64,000 nucleotides of DNA from Acidobacteriota bacterium (GCA_019639155.1 JAHBSJ010000004.1:1-64000); one strand, 5' to 3'; shown: positions 38,679 to 52,867, counted from the stretch's first letter. Notes: generated by a model from the letters alone, not told the origin. Translations and numbers: made by a program.

Positions 38679-40352
38679 ATGGAGACGCATTTGCTGGAAA
38701 TAGAAACTGAAAAAGAAGCAGAAAAGATCCGTTGGGAAGCTGAGACGCTGAAGCCGGTCATCGACCGGTCACCTGAGCGTAAAGACGTATTCGCAGGGGT
38801 CTCGTTGGAGCCGGTTGAGAGGCTTTATACTGACTCTGACAGCTCTGACATCGAGGTCGGATTTCCCGGCGAGTTTCCATACAAACGCGGCATTCACCCG
38901 ACTGGCTATCGAGGAAAATTGTGGACAATGCGGCAGTTCGCTGGATTTTCGTCACCCGAAGATACCAATCGCCGCTTCAAATATCTGATGTCGCAGGGGC
39001 AAACCGGGCTCTCTGTAGCATACGATCTTCCTGCTTTGATGGGCCTCGACGCTGACTCGCCCTTGTCTGAGGGTGAGGTTGGCAAATGCGGCGTCGCGGT
39101 ATCAAGCTTGGCGGATTTTGAGGTCCTTTTCGATGGGATCCCGCTTGACGAGGTCACTGTCTCGCAGACGATCAATGCTCCGGCCCCGATATTTCTTGCG
39201 ATGTACTTGGTTGTAGCAGAAAAACAGAAGGTTGACTTTCAGAAGATCTCCGGCACACTGCAAAACGACATTCTTAAGGAATACATCGCCCAAAAAGAAT
39301 GGATATATCCCATCAAACCTGCGATGAAGCTTGTCATAGATACATTCGAGTACACGACAAAATACGTTCCTAAATATAACCCTATATCGATCTCTGGCTA
39401 TCACATTCGCGAAGCAGGAGCCACGGCCTTGCAGGAACTCGCCTTTACGCTGCGCGATGGCGTCGAATACGTACAATACGGTGTCGATCGAGGAATGGAC
39501 GTGGATGAATTTGTGCCGCGCCTATCATTCTTTTTTAATGCTCATAACGATTTCTTCGAAGAGATCGCAAAGTATCGGGCAGCCCGTGTCGTGTGGGCTC
39601 GGACGATGCGAGAGCGCTTCGGAGCCAAGAACCCTCGGACAATGCAGCTTCGTTTTCACACTCAGACGGCCGGCGTTTCGCTTACTGTGCAGCAGCCGTT
39701 GAACAACATTGCACGGGTTGCGATCCAGGCCCTTGCCGGCGTTCTTGGCGGCACGCAGTCGCTGCATACGGATTCATATGATGAAGCTCTCGCTTTGCCA
39801 ACAGACGAAGCAGCGTTGATCGCCCTCCGCACACAGCAGATCATCGCAGAAGAAACCGGTGTGGTTAATACGGTCGACCCGCTTGCAGGCAGCTATTATC
39901 TTGAATCACTGACGGAAAAGATGATCGAGGGATGTTTTGGTTATTTCGACAAGATAGACGGCTTTGGCGGCATGGTTGAAGCGGTTGAAGCCGGATTCCC
40001 GCAGCGTGAGATACAGGAGTCAGCGTATCAATATCAAAAGGCGGTCGAGCGGGGTGAGCAGACTATCGTAGGCGTCAACAAATACTTGATGGACGACGAG
40101 CCGACAAAGATCGATATTCTGCAGATCGACGAAACTGTACGCGATCACCAGCTCGAACGCCTAGCCCGCGTAAAGGCGACAAGGGACAACGGAGCGGTCG
40201 CAAAGGCGTTAGACCGGCTGAAACTTGCGGCTCGCGATAACGAGAACACTATGCCTTCCATAATTGACGCCGTAGCTGCGTATGCAACAGTTGAAGAGAT
40301 CTGCGTTGCCCTTCGCGATGTTTATGGTATTTATGAAGAACCTGCCTTTTGA
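38679..40352 (+). CDS. B12-dependent acyl-CoA mutase large subunit, isobutyryl-CoA mutase type
   Basis: A TIM-barrel acyl-CoA mutase of 557 residues without its own B12-binding domain, so a small subunit must be encoded elsewhere. The fold blocks [37 protein letters not shown] and [18 protein letters not shown] are intact. At the substrate-deciding positions it has F87 (Tyr89 in methylmalonyl-CoA mutase) and Q205 (Arg207), 118 residues apart in both. Phe and Gln at these places are the known mark of isobutyryl-CoA mutase, which interconverts isobutyryl- and n-butyryl-CoA. Automated annotation would probably call it methylmalonyl-CoA mutase. Confidence 0.85.
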   Translation: METHLLEIETEKEAEKIRWEAETLKPVIDRSPERKDVFAGVSLEPVERLYTDSDSSDIEVGFPGEFPYKRGIHPTGYRGKLWTMRQFAGFSSPEDTNRRFKYLMSQGQTGLSVAYDLPALMGLDADSPLSEGEVGKCGVAVSSLADFEVLFDGIPLDEVTVSQTINAPAPIFLAMYLVVAEKQKVDFQKISGTLQNDILKEYIAQKEWIYPIKPAMKLVIDTFEYTTKYVPKYNPISISGYHIREAGATALQELAFTLRDGVEYVQYGVDRGMDVDEFVPRLSFFFNAHNDFFEEIAKYRAARVVWARTMRERFGAKNPRTMQLRFHTQTAGVSLTVQQPLNNIARVAIQALAGVLGGTQSLHTDSYDEALALPTDEAALIALRTQQIIAEETGVVNTVDPLAGSYYLESLTEKMIEGCFGYFDKIDGFGGMVEAVEAGFPQREIQESAYQYQKAVERGEQTIVGVNKYLMDDEPTKIDILQIDETVRDHQLERLARVKATRDNGAVAKALDRLKLAARDNENTMPSIIDAVAAYATVEEICVALRDVYGIYEEPAF

Positions 40353-40540
40353 GGTCAAGGCGTGACAGGTTCCTCTGAACTGACCTCGAAAATATGAGAT
40401 GTGTAAAGACAGTGTGGATCACACTGACTTCAAGGTGTTTCGTGATTTTTTGGTATCGCCGGGACTTTTGACATTCGCACACGTCCAACGAATAATAAAA
40501 GTGTACGAAACCCAATACTACCTTAAGGAGGACTTTCACC

Positions 40541-40708
40541 ATGGAAGATGGAAAGAGTGTTGCCAGCAATTTTATTTGGGCTCTGGCCTTGATAATAATC
40601 GTAGGGATCATAATGGGCGCCTTGTATTACGGTGGCGTGTTCAGCTCAAAGCCACAGAAGCAGGAGATCGAAGTTGATATAAAAGTTCCGGGTGCGAGCA
40701 ACAGCTAG
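40541..40708 (+). CDS. Small single-pass membrane protein
   Basis: ATG at 40541 is nine bases after a strong AAGGAGG (40525-40531). The 55-residue product has a short polar start, one hydrophobic segment (FIWALALIIIVGIIMGALYY) and a polar tail ending in a run rich in Lys, Glu and Val. A longer frame from 40399 in a different reading frame is an artefact. A terminator follows 28 bases after the stop. Confidence 0.75.
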   Translation: MEDGKSVASNFIWALALIIIVGIIMGALYYGGVFSSKPQKQEIEVDIKVPGASNS

Positions 40709-40735
40709 CCGTTTTGCCGACATCGATCGAGAAAG

Positions 40736-40762
40736 AGGCCTTCTTCCATAGGAAGAAGGCCT
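40736..40762 (+). terminator. Strong hairpin, likely terminator between convergent genes
   Basis: AGGCCTTCTTCC and GGAAGAAGGCCT are perfect 12-base arms around a three-base loop. The T-run after it is short (TTTC), so termination strength is uncertain; it separates the small membrane protein from the convergent dehydrogenase gene. Confidence 0.7.
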
Positions 40763-40797
40763 TTCGAATTTGACACGACATCTGAACTCGGTTAGCG

Positions 40798-42081
40798 TTA
40801 TTTTCCGTAGCTGACTCGCCAGATCTTCTTGGCACCATCGTCAGTTATCAAAAGGGACCCATCCGGAAGCACCAACAGGCCGACCGGGCGGCCCCAAGCC
40901 TCATTAGAATTCTCATCAGGCAGCCAACCTGAAACGAACTCCTCGTAAGCGTTCATCACCGGCTTGCCGTCCTTGAAAGGAATCCGAACCACTTTATAGC
41001 CCGATAGTTTTGAACGATTCCAGGAGCCGTGAAGAGCAACGAAGGCATCGTTGCGATACTCCTTGGGAAACATATTTCCTTCATAAAAAACGATACCCAA
41101 CGCCGCTGTATGCGATCTGAATAAGACATCGGGCACAATGGTCTTTTTGACTAATTCCGGTGCCTCTCCCTTTCGCCGCGGCTCCTCGTTTGGGCCGATG
41201 TACGCGTAAGGCCAGCCGTAAAAACCTCCCTCCTTAACTGAAGTTGCAAAGTCCGGAACGAGGTCGTCACCGATCGCATCACGTTCATTCACGGCTGTCC
41301 AGAGTTCACCGGTTACAGGATTCCAGGCCAAACCGATGGGGTTTCGAAGCCCGGACGCAAAGATCTTGTGATTCTTGCCATCGGGATCATAAACCGATAT
41401 TGCAGCTCGCCGCGGATCGGATTCTACAGATACATTCGACTCGGAACCTATAGAAAGGTACATTTTCTTTCCGTCCCTGGAGAAAATTATGTTCCGTGTC
41501 CAATGCTGGTTATATCCGCCTCTTGTAAGTTCGACGACCCTTTCCGGTTCGGCATCGGCCTCGGTCTGCTCCGATCTATACTTGAACCGAACTACCGCAT
41601 CCGTATTCGCAACGTAGAACCAGTCCTTATGAAATGCCATGCCGAACGGCTGATCCAGCTTATCCGACCAGATCCATCGCTGATCGGCGCGGCCGTCCTT
41701 GTTGGTATCCCGAAATACTACGATTCGGTTAGCTCGAGAATCCGATACAAAAATATCTCCATTCGGAGCCAAGGCCATCCAGCGGGGATAGACCAGATCA
41801 CCCTCAGCAAAGACGTTCACGCGGAACCCTTTCGGAACATATAGCTTCGCATTTGCCGGTTGGGGCACCTGCCGCGACGGGCGTCGGGCACTTTCTGTGT
41901 GAAAAGGCGACGGAAGGGCCTTGGGATCGACCGAACGCACCACAGGACGATCGACCTCGACGATCTGAGGCAGCGGCGTCGAACTCGCCTGTGCGGTCGG
42001 TGTTGGCTGCTGGGCGGCTGATATCGACGCCGAGAATACGAGAAAGGTTATCGTCAAAAAGAAATTGCGATATAATTTCAT
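40798..42081 (-). CDS. PQQ-type sugar/sorbosone dehydrogenase-like beta-propeller protein
   Basis: With the ATG at 42081 the protein opens with a signal peptide ending SISAAQQ; a longer upstream frame lacks such a signal. The rest is a six-bladed propeller: PRWMALAPNGDIFVSDSRANRI, NIIFSRDGKKMYLSIGS, GLRNPIGLAWNPVTGELW and PVGLLVLPDGSLLITDDGA. It resembles soluble glucose or L-sorbosone dehydrogenases. Whether the PQQ site is intact cannot be judged by eye. Likely periplasmic. Confidence 0.75.
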   Translation of the reverse strand: MKLYRNFFLTITFLVFSASISAAQQPTPTAQASSTPLPQIVEVDRPVVRSVDPKALPSPFHTESARRPSRQVPQPANAKLYVPKGFRVNVFAEGDLVYPRWMALAPNGDIFVSDSRANRIVVFRDTNKDGRADQRWIWSDKLDQPFGMAFHKDWFYVANTDAVVRFKYRSEQTEADAEPERVVELTRGGYNQHWTRNIIFSRDGKKMYLSIGSESNVSVESDPRRAAISVYDPDGKNHKIFASGLRNPIGLAWNPVTGELWTAVNERDAIGDDLVPDFATSVKEGGFYGWPYAYIGPNEEPRRKGEAPELVKKTIVPDVLFRSHTAALGIVFYEGNMFPKEYRNDAFVALHGSWNRSKLSGYKVVRIPFKDGKPVMNAYEEFVSGWLPDENSNEAWGRPVGLLVLPDGSLLITDDGAKKIWRVSYGK

Positions 42082-42097
42082 AAATTCAATTATACCA

Positions 42098-42586
42098 ATG
42101 TCCGAAAACCTCTCAATTAGCAGGCTTCCAAATGAAGGATCAACCGCAAGAACGGCCCCCTTCGGCTCGGTTGCAGAGAACCTGGCGGTAAAATACCTGA
42201 TCGAGAGAGGGTTGCAGTTAGTGATGACGAATTTTACCGTACCAGTGGGACGCAATAGTCGCGGCGTTCAGCGTACGGGCGAGATCGACATCATCGCGGT
42301 TGATGGAGACGTTGTCTGTTTTATCGAGGTAAAGGCCCGTAGAAGTACTGAATTTGCCCCTGCAACGGCGAATATCGATCTAAGAAAGCAGCGGCAGATA
42401 ATTCGCACGGCTCGCGTTTTCAGACGAATCTTCAATATGCGGAGTGCTCCTTTCAGATACGATGCCGTGACGATAGTATGGCCAAAGGAATCGCCCCCGA
42501 CGATCGAGTATCTGAAGGACTATTGGGACGAGTCTGTTTTCAGCAAAAAGCATTGGCACAGAGGCCTTGTGAATGATAGCTTCTAG
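42098..42586 (+). CDS. YraN-family (UPF0102) endonuclease-fold protein
   Basis: GSVAENLAVKYLIERGLQLVMTNF, then TGEIDIIAVDGDVVCFIEVKAR with the Asp and Glu-x-Lys residues of a PD-(D/E)xK fold, is the YraN hallmark. The role is unclear in most bacteria. ATG at 42098 is used; a TTG at 42065 would overlap a TATAAT-like element. Divergent from the dehydrogenase gene. Confidence 0.88.
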   Translation: MSENLSISRLPNEGSTARTAPFGSVAENLAVKYLIERGLQLVMTNFTVPVGRNSRGVQRTGEIDIIAVDGDVVCFIEVKARRSTEFAPATANIDLRKQRQIIRTARVFRRIFNMRSAPFRYDAVTIVWPKESPPTIEYLKDYWDESVFSKKHWHRGLVNDSF

Positions 42587-42615
42587 TAAGACCTCATGGA
42601 TCAAAAGGAGTAATT

Positions 42616-42990
42616 ATGAAAACATCAATAGTTATTTTTGCAGTCTTTGTGTTCGCAGCCGGCATTGCTTCGGCTTATGTTTCTGACAATATTGCGGGCA
42701 AGTGGAACATCCTCGCGCAGGCCGACGGACAAACCATCGGAATTACGGCGACAATAAGTGCTGATGGAGACAACTTTACCGGTTCGACGGCGTCCGATAT
42801 CGGTACGGGACAGATCCTCAACGGAAAAGTAACCGGTGACAAGTTCACTGCAACTCTGAAAACCGAAGTTCTTGGGGCCGTCTATGAATTCGCCATGGAA
42901 GGTACCATTACGAAAGACGGCTTGACTGGTACTTTCACGAATTCCAACTTTGGCTCAGTGCCGTTTACAGCAACAAAAGCGAAGGACTAA
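42616..42990 (+). CDS. Small secreted beta-rich protein, unknown function
   Basis: ATG at 42616 follows AAAAGGAG. A signal peptide of about 20 residues (ending ASAY) precedes ~100 residues that read as alternating beta strands with GKW, TGT and GSV turns. It resembles small lipocalin-like or beta-barrel secreted proteins. The stop overlaps the convergent gene at 42987 by four bases. Confidence 0.6.
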   Translation: MKTSIVIFAVFVFAAGIASAYVSDNIAGKWNILAQADGQTIGITATISADGDNFTGSTASDIGTGQILNGKVTGDKFTATLKTEVLGAVYEFAMEGTITKDGLTGTFTNSNFGSVPFTATKAKD

Positions 42991-43886
42991 TTCCGTTTAC
43001 TTCTAGGCTGTTTACCGTCGGTGAGGACAACAAAATCGCCGATGCTCTTGTGTTTTTCGTGAACGAACATCGTAAATGCATCCTCGTACCGGGCGGTCAC
43101 AACGACCGCCTTTGTTTTTTTCCGATATTCTAGCAAATACTCTACGGTGCCCAGGCGGCTCTCAGTGTGAAAGGAACCCACCAGATGAACGACCAAAGGC
43201 CGCTTCTTTGACTTTAGGAATCCATAGATCGAATGAGCCATCGTCGCATCCCAAAGAGCCTGGGAAGAAAGGATGTTGTTTAGGCCCATTTGTGCTTCGG
43301 GGCTCGGTCCCATCAAGGCCTTGAACTTAGCTGAATATCTCTCAGAAGGCTCAGAATACGGCAATGGAGCCACCCATCGCTTTGCATCTTTAGAAAGCCC
43401 GTTCAATGAGGACCTACCGTTGCGGGAAACCATGTTTATGTATCGCCGCGGAGCATTGGCAGCAATGACCGGAAGCCGCTTCTCCTTCGCCACTTCAACT
43501 AAAGGCCGATAGTCCCACTTGTAATTTCCCCACGGCCTCGAACTCAGCAGAAAATGCTGCTCGGATATTAGGCCGGTCAAATATTCATCGACGACGATCT
43601 GAACGTCCCGTTCGAACATCTCCAAGGATAACGCTATCTCCCTCGTAGCCCCGAATCTTTCGACGATCCGCCTGAAAATTTCTGCCTGAACCGCGTGTCC
43701 AACAGCGTCGTCGTGCATTTCGCCGAGGAAAATGACCTCGTTGGCGTCACCGGCTGCCACGATGTCTGTGACCGTTCGGCTGTTCCCAAGAGCATCGAAA
43801 ACTCGAAATTGTGCCTCGTCGTAGGCGATCTGCGAAAAAGTACTTATAGAGGTTAACATTAGTGCCGCAAGAATGATCGTTCGCAT
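42987..43886 (-). CDS. ChaN-like (Tiki/haem-binding superfamily) secreted protein
   Basis: Taking the ATG at 43886, a signal peptide is followed by VIFLGEMHDDAVGHAVQAEIFRRI, the conserved GEXHDN..H block of ChaN-family proteins. A middle block (WGNYKWDYRPLVEVAKEKRLPVIAANAPRRY) and a late HLVGSFHTESRLG are typical too. Members bind haem or have a protease-like fold. The function here is not known. Confidence 0.8.
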   Translation of the reverse strand: MRTIILAALMLTSISTFSQIAYDEAQFRVFDALGNSRTVTDIVAAGDANEVIFLGEMHDDAVGHAVQAEIFRRIVERFGATREIALSLEMFERDVQIVVDEYLTGLISEQHFLLSSRPWGNYKWDYRPLVEVAKEKRLPVIAANAPRRYINMVSRNGRSSLNGLSKDAKRWVAPLPYSEPSERYSAKFKALMGPSPEAQMGLNNILSSQALWDATMAHSIYGFLKSKKRPLVVHLVGSFHTESRLGTVEYLLEYRKKTKAVVVTARYEDAFTMFVHEKHKSIGDFVVLTDGKQPRSKRN

Positions 43887-43941
43887 AAACAAGTTAGTGA
43901 CTAGAATAGCGCAACTTGTACAGCTGCGACGCCTGTGGAAC

Positions 43942-43978
43942 AAAAAAAAAACGGCGGCTCCGATCTACCGAAGCCGCC
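43942..43978 (-). terminator. Intrinsic terminator of the P-domain protein gene
   Basis: On the minus strand GGCGGCTTCG and CGGAGCCGCC pair (one mismatch) around a six-base loop, followed closely by a run of ten T. It is 67 bases past the stop at 44045. Confidence 0.92.
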
Positions 43979-44044
43979 ATCTATGTTTACCTCAAGAGAT
44001 GAACGGGAGGCTGACATTGTTTGTCGTCAGCCTTCCATATACAT

Positions 44045-47035
<2,991 letters not shown>

Positions 47036-47238
47036 AATTGACTCTTCCCTCACTTTAGGATCCTGCCGCATGTTTAGCGGCGAAATTGATATTGCTCTGA
47101 ACGTAGCCCGACGCTCGAACGCATCGGATTATGCTGCGAATTTTCAGAAAATTTAATCCAAAGAACGGTAAATTCTAGATTGTTTTACCTATGCATGTCA
47201 AATCGCGACGTGAATAAGCCCTTTAGTTGCTTCGATAT

Positions 47239-47262
47239 AAAAAAGGCTGCCGCACGGCAGCC
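47239..47262 (-). terminator. Intrinsic terminator of the atpDC transcript
   Basis: GGCTGCCG and CGGCAGCC form a perfect eight-base stem with a two-base loop, ending on the minus strand in a T6 run. It is about 40 bases after the atpC stop. Confidence 0.9.
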
Positions 47263-47264
47263 AT

Positions 47265-47283
47265 CATGATTCCGGGAATCATG
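47265..47283. promoter_or_regulatory. Perfect 19-bp palindrome between atpC and its terminator
   Basis: CATGATTCCGGGAATCATG reads the same on both strands apart from its central base. It could be a protein-binding site or extend the 3' RNA structure. The remaining 230-base gap to the right-hand gene start at 47035 shows nothing else clear. Confidence 0.4.
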
Positions 47284-47301
47284 GATTATATCGACGAAAC
47301 A

Positions 47302-47697
47302 CTATTTAGCTGCCACCGCCATTTTCGCCGATGCCAGATCGATAGCGTCCCTTGCAGCCTCCGCATCCTCGGCGGTCATAGCAGATGCGGATGCTGCCTT
47401 TTCTGCAGCGTCCTTTTCCTGACGGGCAGCATCAACATCTACATCGTCAGATGTAGCGGCCGCGTCAACCAGCAAGGAAACCTTGTCCCTGTTCACTTCG
47501 ACAAAGCCGGATGCCACAGCCAACTTACCGCTGACGCTTTTCCCGGAATAGCTGACCACGCCCGGTCGCAAAGCAGACACGAGCGGAGCATGAGCCGGCA
47601 TTATGCCAACCTCACCCGAGACCGTCGGAACACTGACAGTGTCCACCTCAGCCTCAAGAACTTTCTTTTCCGGTGTTACGATCTCTAATTTCAACAT
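47302..47697 (-). CDS. atpC: ATP synthase epsilon subunit
   Basis: The beta-sandwich domain (residues 1-85: LKLEIVTPEKKVLEAEVDTVSVP, GEVGIMPAHAPLVSAL) matches F1 epsilon. The C-terminal helices are unusually Ala/Asp/Glu-rich. ATG at 47697 matches the family N-terminus better than the longer frame to 47730. Confidence 0.93.
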   Translation of the reverse strand: MLKLEIVTPEKKVLEAEVDTVSVPTVSGEVGIMPAHAPLVSALRPGVVSYSGKSVSGKLAVASGFVEVNRDKVSLLVDAAATSDDVDVDAARQEKDAAEKAASASAMTAEDAEAARDAIDLASAKMAVAAK

Positions 47698-47744
47698 AAA
47701 ACTAAATGCCGACACATTCGGCACAATCATGTTACGTATAAGGA

Positions 47745-49262
<1,518 letters not shown>

Positions 49263-49578
49263 TTATAGAATGCTCCTCAATAGATGGTAAATACCGTCAA
49301 AATAACAAAGCAGTAAGGATAACACACGACCATTACCGAATCAAAATTGACCGCACCGCAATCTTTTATGACCACACACGCGGCGATCTTGACCGAAATA
49401 TGGCGACATTTTGACCAAAAACACGATCTTTTTTACCGCATTTTTCGGTGAATTTCGTATTTCGGCCTGTAAGCGTAAATGCCGGAGATGTCGGATAGGC
49501 CGGATAGTGATAAGTGATAAGTGATAAGTGATGAGTGGAGAGAAGAGAGTGGGGAGTGGAAGTGGTCGGTGGTCGGTT

Positions 49579-49604
49579 GCCGGGACGCAGGCTGCCAGCC
49601 TGCA
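49579..49604 (+). repeat. Interspersed palindromic repeat, copy 1
   Basis: A 26-base unit whose core GCAGGCTGCCAGCCTGC is a near-perfect palindrome. It is identical over 26 bases to the copy at 55025-55050 inside zwf, and similar to the inverted copy at 51801-51825. Confidence 0.9.
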
Positions 49605-49613
49605 GTCAAATTT

Positions 49614-49672
<59 letters not shown>

Positions 49673-49737
49673 ACACTCATTTGACTTTTCGAAACAACTG
49701 TGCTATCTATGAAACATCATCTTACAGGAGGCACTTT

Positions 49738-50154
49738 ATGGAATTGGAGAGAGGCTGGGAGAAATTTCGCGGCGGGCCGGCGGACAGGACGAAATACGAG
49801 AACGTCGTCCGCGTTACGATCAACCGCAAGGGAATGATCTATATGAATTCAAAGATGTATCAGCTATTCGGCAAGCCAAAGGCGGTCGCGCTGTTTTACA
49901 ACCGCGAAGAGGACGCGATAGCGATCCGTCCGGCATACGAACGCTTTATCGAGCATTTCGAGGTTGTGAAAAAGCAGGCGGGCTGGGCGATACACGCGGC
50001 GTCTTTCTGCCGGCATTACCGCATACGCGTGCCGACGACCGAACGTTTCCTTCGGCCGGACATCGACAACGACGGCAACATGATCCTGCACCTCCGCGAA
50101 ACGATAAACGTCGGCGGCCTCGTCCGCGGCCCGAACAAGAAGAAGGAGAATTAG
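49738..50154 (+). CDS. Hypothetical protein, paralog of the protein at 51327
   Basis: ATG at 49738 follows AGGAGG by five to six bases. The 138-residue product has VRVTINRKGMIYMNSKMYQLFG, an ALFYNREEDAIAIRP strand and GNMILHLRETINV near the end. The layout matches that of the 51327 protein, also 138 residues: T/S-x-N-R-K/Q-G-x-I at the front, ALF/ALL-x-D/N-R in the middle and LHL/LQL at the end. I do not recognise the family. Confidence 0.7.
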   Translation: MELERGWEKFRGGPADRTKYENVVRVTINRKGMIYMNSKMYQLFGKPKAVALFYNREEDAIAIRPAYERFIEHFEVVKKQAGWAIHAASFCRHYRIRVPTTERFLRPDIDNDGNMILHLRETINVGGLVRGPNKKKEN

Positions 50155-50213
50155 CGCAAGTTCGTTTCAGCGAACAAGACAAACTGAAGTAAGATTTCTT
50201 AACAATCGAAGCT

Positions 50214-50519
50214 ATGCCAAACGCTAATCTCACAGCCGCGATGCGGGCGAAGAATGATGAGTTCTACACGCAATACGCTGACATCGAAAAGGAAATGAAT
50301 GCGTATCTTGAGTACGACAAAGACGTATTTCGAGGTAAAACGATTCTCCTGCCGTGTGATGATCCTGAATGGAGCAATTTCACTAAGTTCTTTGCGCAGA
50401 ATTTTGAGAAGTTTGGGCTCAAGAAACTTATCAGCACGAGTTATGCCGAGGACAGCAAGAATTATAAGGGCAATTATCAGCCGACATTACTATCAAAGAC
50501 ATCTGCCAAGGGTTTGTAG
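50214..50519 (+). pseudogene. 5' fragment of an EcoRI-family adenine DNA methylase
   Basis: The first ~90 residues match the N-terminus of EcoRI-type adenine methylases: AAMRAKNDEFYTQYADIEKEMNAYL, then ILLPCDDPEWSNFTKFFAQNFEKFGLKKLISTSY. The gene is cut where the IS200-like element begins (about 50511), leaving no NPPF or SAM-binding part. The remnant is unlikely to be active. Confidence 0.75.
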
Positions 50520-50576
50520 AAAAAAGCCTCGTAGAGGCGTTATGTTTGTAGAACATAGATTTAATCAAACAAACAA

Positions 50577-50590
50577 GCTCCGTTAGGAGC
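50577..50590 (+). promoter_or_regulatory. Hairpin sequestering the transposase ribosome-binding site
   Basis: GCTCC (50577-50581) pairs with GGAGC (50586-50590) around GTTA. The right arm contains the AGGAG that serves the ATG at 50597. IS200 tnpA is known to be repressed by such a 5' hairpin. Confidence 0.6.
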
Positions 50591-50596
50591 GACATC

Positions 50597-51061
50597 ATGG
50601 CCAACACCTACACACAAATCTATATTCACGTTGTCTTTGCGGTCCAGGAGCGTGCGTGCGTTATCAAAAAGGAATGGCGAGAGGAATTATTCAAATACAT
50701 AGCAGGCATCCTCAGGAATCAAGGCATTAAATTACTGGCTATTGGCGGAGTTGAGGATCATATCCACATTTTGCTCGCACTGATACCGAAGGTAGCCTTA
50801 TCAGAGCTTATCCGTGACGTAAAAGCTAATTCCAGCAAATTCATTAACGAGAAGGGTTTTGTACGCGGCAAATTTTATTGGCAGGAAGGGTTCGGTGCTT
50901 TTTCCTATTCTCGATCACAAATAGACAAGGTTGCACAGTATGTACTGAATCAAGAACAACATCATAACAACAGATCGTTCAAAGAGGAGTACACCCAATT
51001 ACTCAGGCAATTTGATGTTGAGTATGATGACAAATATCTATTCAATTGGATAAGCGAGTGA
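50597..51061 (+). CDS. tnpA: IS200-like Y1 (HUH) transposase
   Basis: A complete 154-residue enzyme with the HUH motif DHIHIL near residue 55 and the catalytic Tyr in the QIDKVAQYVLNQEQHH helix. It cuts and rejoins single-stranded DNA at hairpin ends. Flanking hairpins and inverted repeats are intact, so the element may still be mobile. Confidence 0.93.
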   Translation: MANTYTQIYIHVVFAVQERACVIKKEWREELFKYIAGILRNQGIKLLAIGGVEDHIHILLALIPKVALSELIRDVKANSSKFINEKGFVRGKFYWQEGFGAFSYSRSQIDKVAQYVLNQEQHHNNRSFKEEYTQLLRQFDVEYDDKYLFNWISE

Positions 51062-51141
51062 TATTCCCGGCGGATGCCGCGCCTACGGTGCTAAAACTAT
51101 CGGTTGTATTTATTCTACAAACATTTCGCACCTCCGGTGCT

Positions 51142-51330
51142 ATGAACAATAACCTTACTTCGAACGATCCGTTGTGTGCGATCGATCACGACGCCAACAA
51201 GGAAAAGATCTGGACGCTCGCCGAAATGGACGCCGACCACGTCTCAGCCTGGTCGAAAGGCGGCGCAACCGACGAAACCAATTGTCAGATGCTCTGCAAA
51301 ACGCATAATCAGGCAAAGGGGAATAGATGA
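51142..51330 (+). pseudogene. 3' HNH-nuclease remnant, probably from the same gene as the methylase fragment
   Basis: The frame ends with AEMDADHVSAWSKGGATDE, TNCQMLCKTHNQAKGNR, the HNH core without its preceding Cys-x-x-Cys pair. Such HNH tails are found at the C-terminus of some EcoRI-family methylases, so this and 50214-50519 probably flank a lost middle part. The last stop overlaps the next ATG (ATGA at 51327). Confidence 0.65.
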
Positions 51331-51743
51331 GTATTGCTGAAACGCTCTCCGACAATTGGGAGATAGGGATCAAGTGGGACAGGCGGTATGTGGAGCCGCG
51401 GCCGCGGCTGTATGCCTCGATGAACCGGCAGGGCGTGATCGTGTTGAATGCGGCGGCTTTTGACGCGCTGAAAGGTTCGGCGAGCTTTGCCCTGCTCTTC
51501 GACCGAAAGAAGCGCGTTATCGGCGTGAAATATCCCACCAAGGAACGGCAGTATTTTCAGGCGAACGATTACGGCCGCGACGGCAAACTGAAGGCGATAT
51601 TCGCACGCAAGGCTCTGCGGCAGTTCGGCGTTGAGGTAACGGAGACGCTGGCGTTCGTCGATCCGCCGATCGAGGACATCGGCGGTGAGCCGTGTCTGCT
51701 GCTGCAACTGGACAAGGCACGGATTCTGCCGAAGAAGAAATAA
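51327..51743 (+). CDS. Hypothetical protein, paralog of the protein at 49738
   Basis: A 138-residue protein coupled by ATGA to the HNH remnant. The core RLYASMNRQGVIVLN, FALLFDRKKRVIGVKYPTK and EPCLLLQLD parallels the 49738 protein strand by strand. It is an intact coding frame of unknown function. The pair brackets the broken methylase locus. Confidence 0.7.
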   Translation: MSIAETLSDNWEIGIKWDRRYVEPRPRLYASMNRQGVIVLNAAAFDALKGSASFALLFDRKKRVIGVKYPTKERQYFQANDYGRDGKLKAIFARKALRQFGVEVTETLAFVDPPIEDIGGEPCLLLQLDKARILPKKK

Positions 51744-51800
51744 GGTTAGCCACGAATAAATCGCTGCGATCCACTTGCTGAAACTAGTGGCAATTCAAGA

Positions 51801-51825
51801 GCAGGCAAGCTGCCTGCGGTCCGGC
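51801..51825 (-). repeat. Interspersed palindromic repeat, copy 2 (inverted, diverged)
   Basis: On the minus strand it starts with GCCGG, then CGCAGGCAGCTTGCCTGC, matching the 49579 and 55025 copies except for a few bases in the palindrome and after the opening GCCGG. It lies in the gap before phoH. Confidence 0.7.
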
Positions 51826-51898
51826 CGTAACCTTGACGGTTGACGGGCGTTGAAGTATCGTCAATCCAAGCATCATCTTTTACGGGGCGTGTTTTAAT

Positions 51899-52867
<969 letters not shown>

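Larger units (their letters stand above)
50511..51141 (+). mobile_element. IS200/IS605-like single-transposase element
   Basis: The boundaries are inferred from where the methylase fragment ends and the HNH remnant begins. ATGTTTGTAGAA (50542-50553) is inverted at 51113-51124. Subterminal hairpins lie at both ends: GCCTC-gta-GAGGC at 50526-50538 and GCACC-tcc-GGTGC at 51128-51140, as expected for single-strand transposition by a Y1 HUH enzyme. No tnpB is present. Confidence 0.8.

Noticed and set aside
38679..40352. Methylmalonyl-CoA mutase
   Set aside because: The substrate-site residues Tyr89 and Arg207 are Phe and Gln, and no B12 domain is attached.
40399..40677. 92-codon plus-strand frame
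   Set aside because: It overlaps the better-supported small membrane protein in another frame and has no ribosome-binding site.
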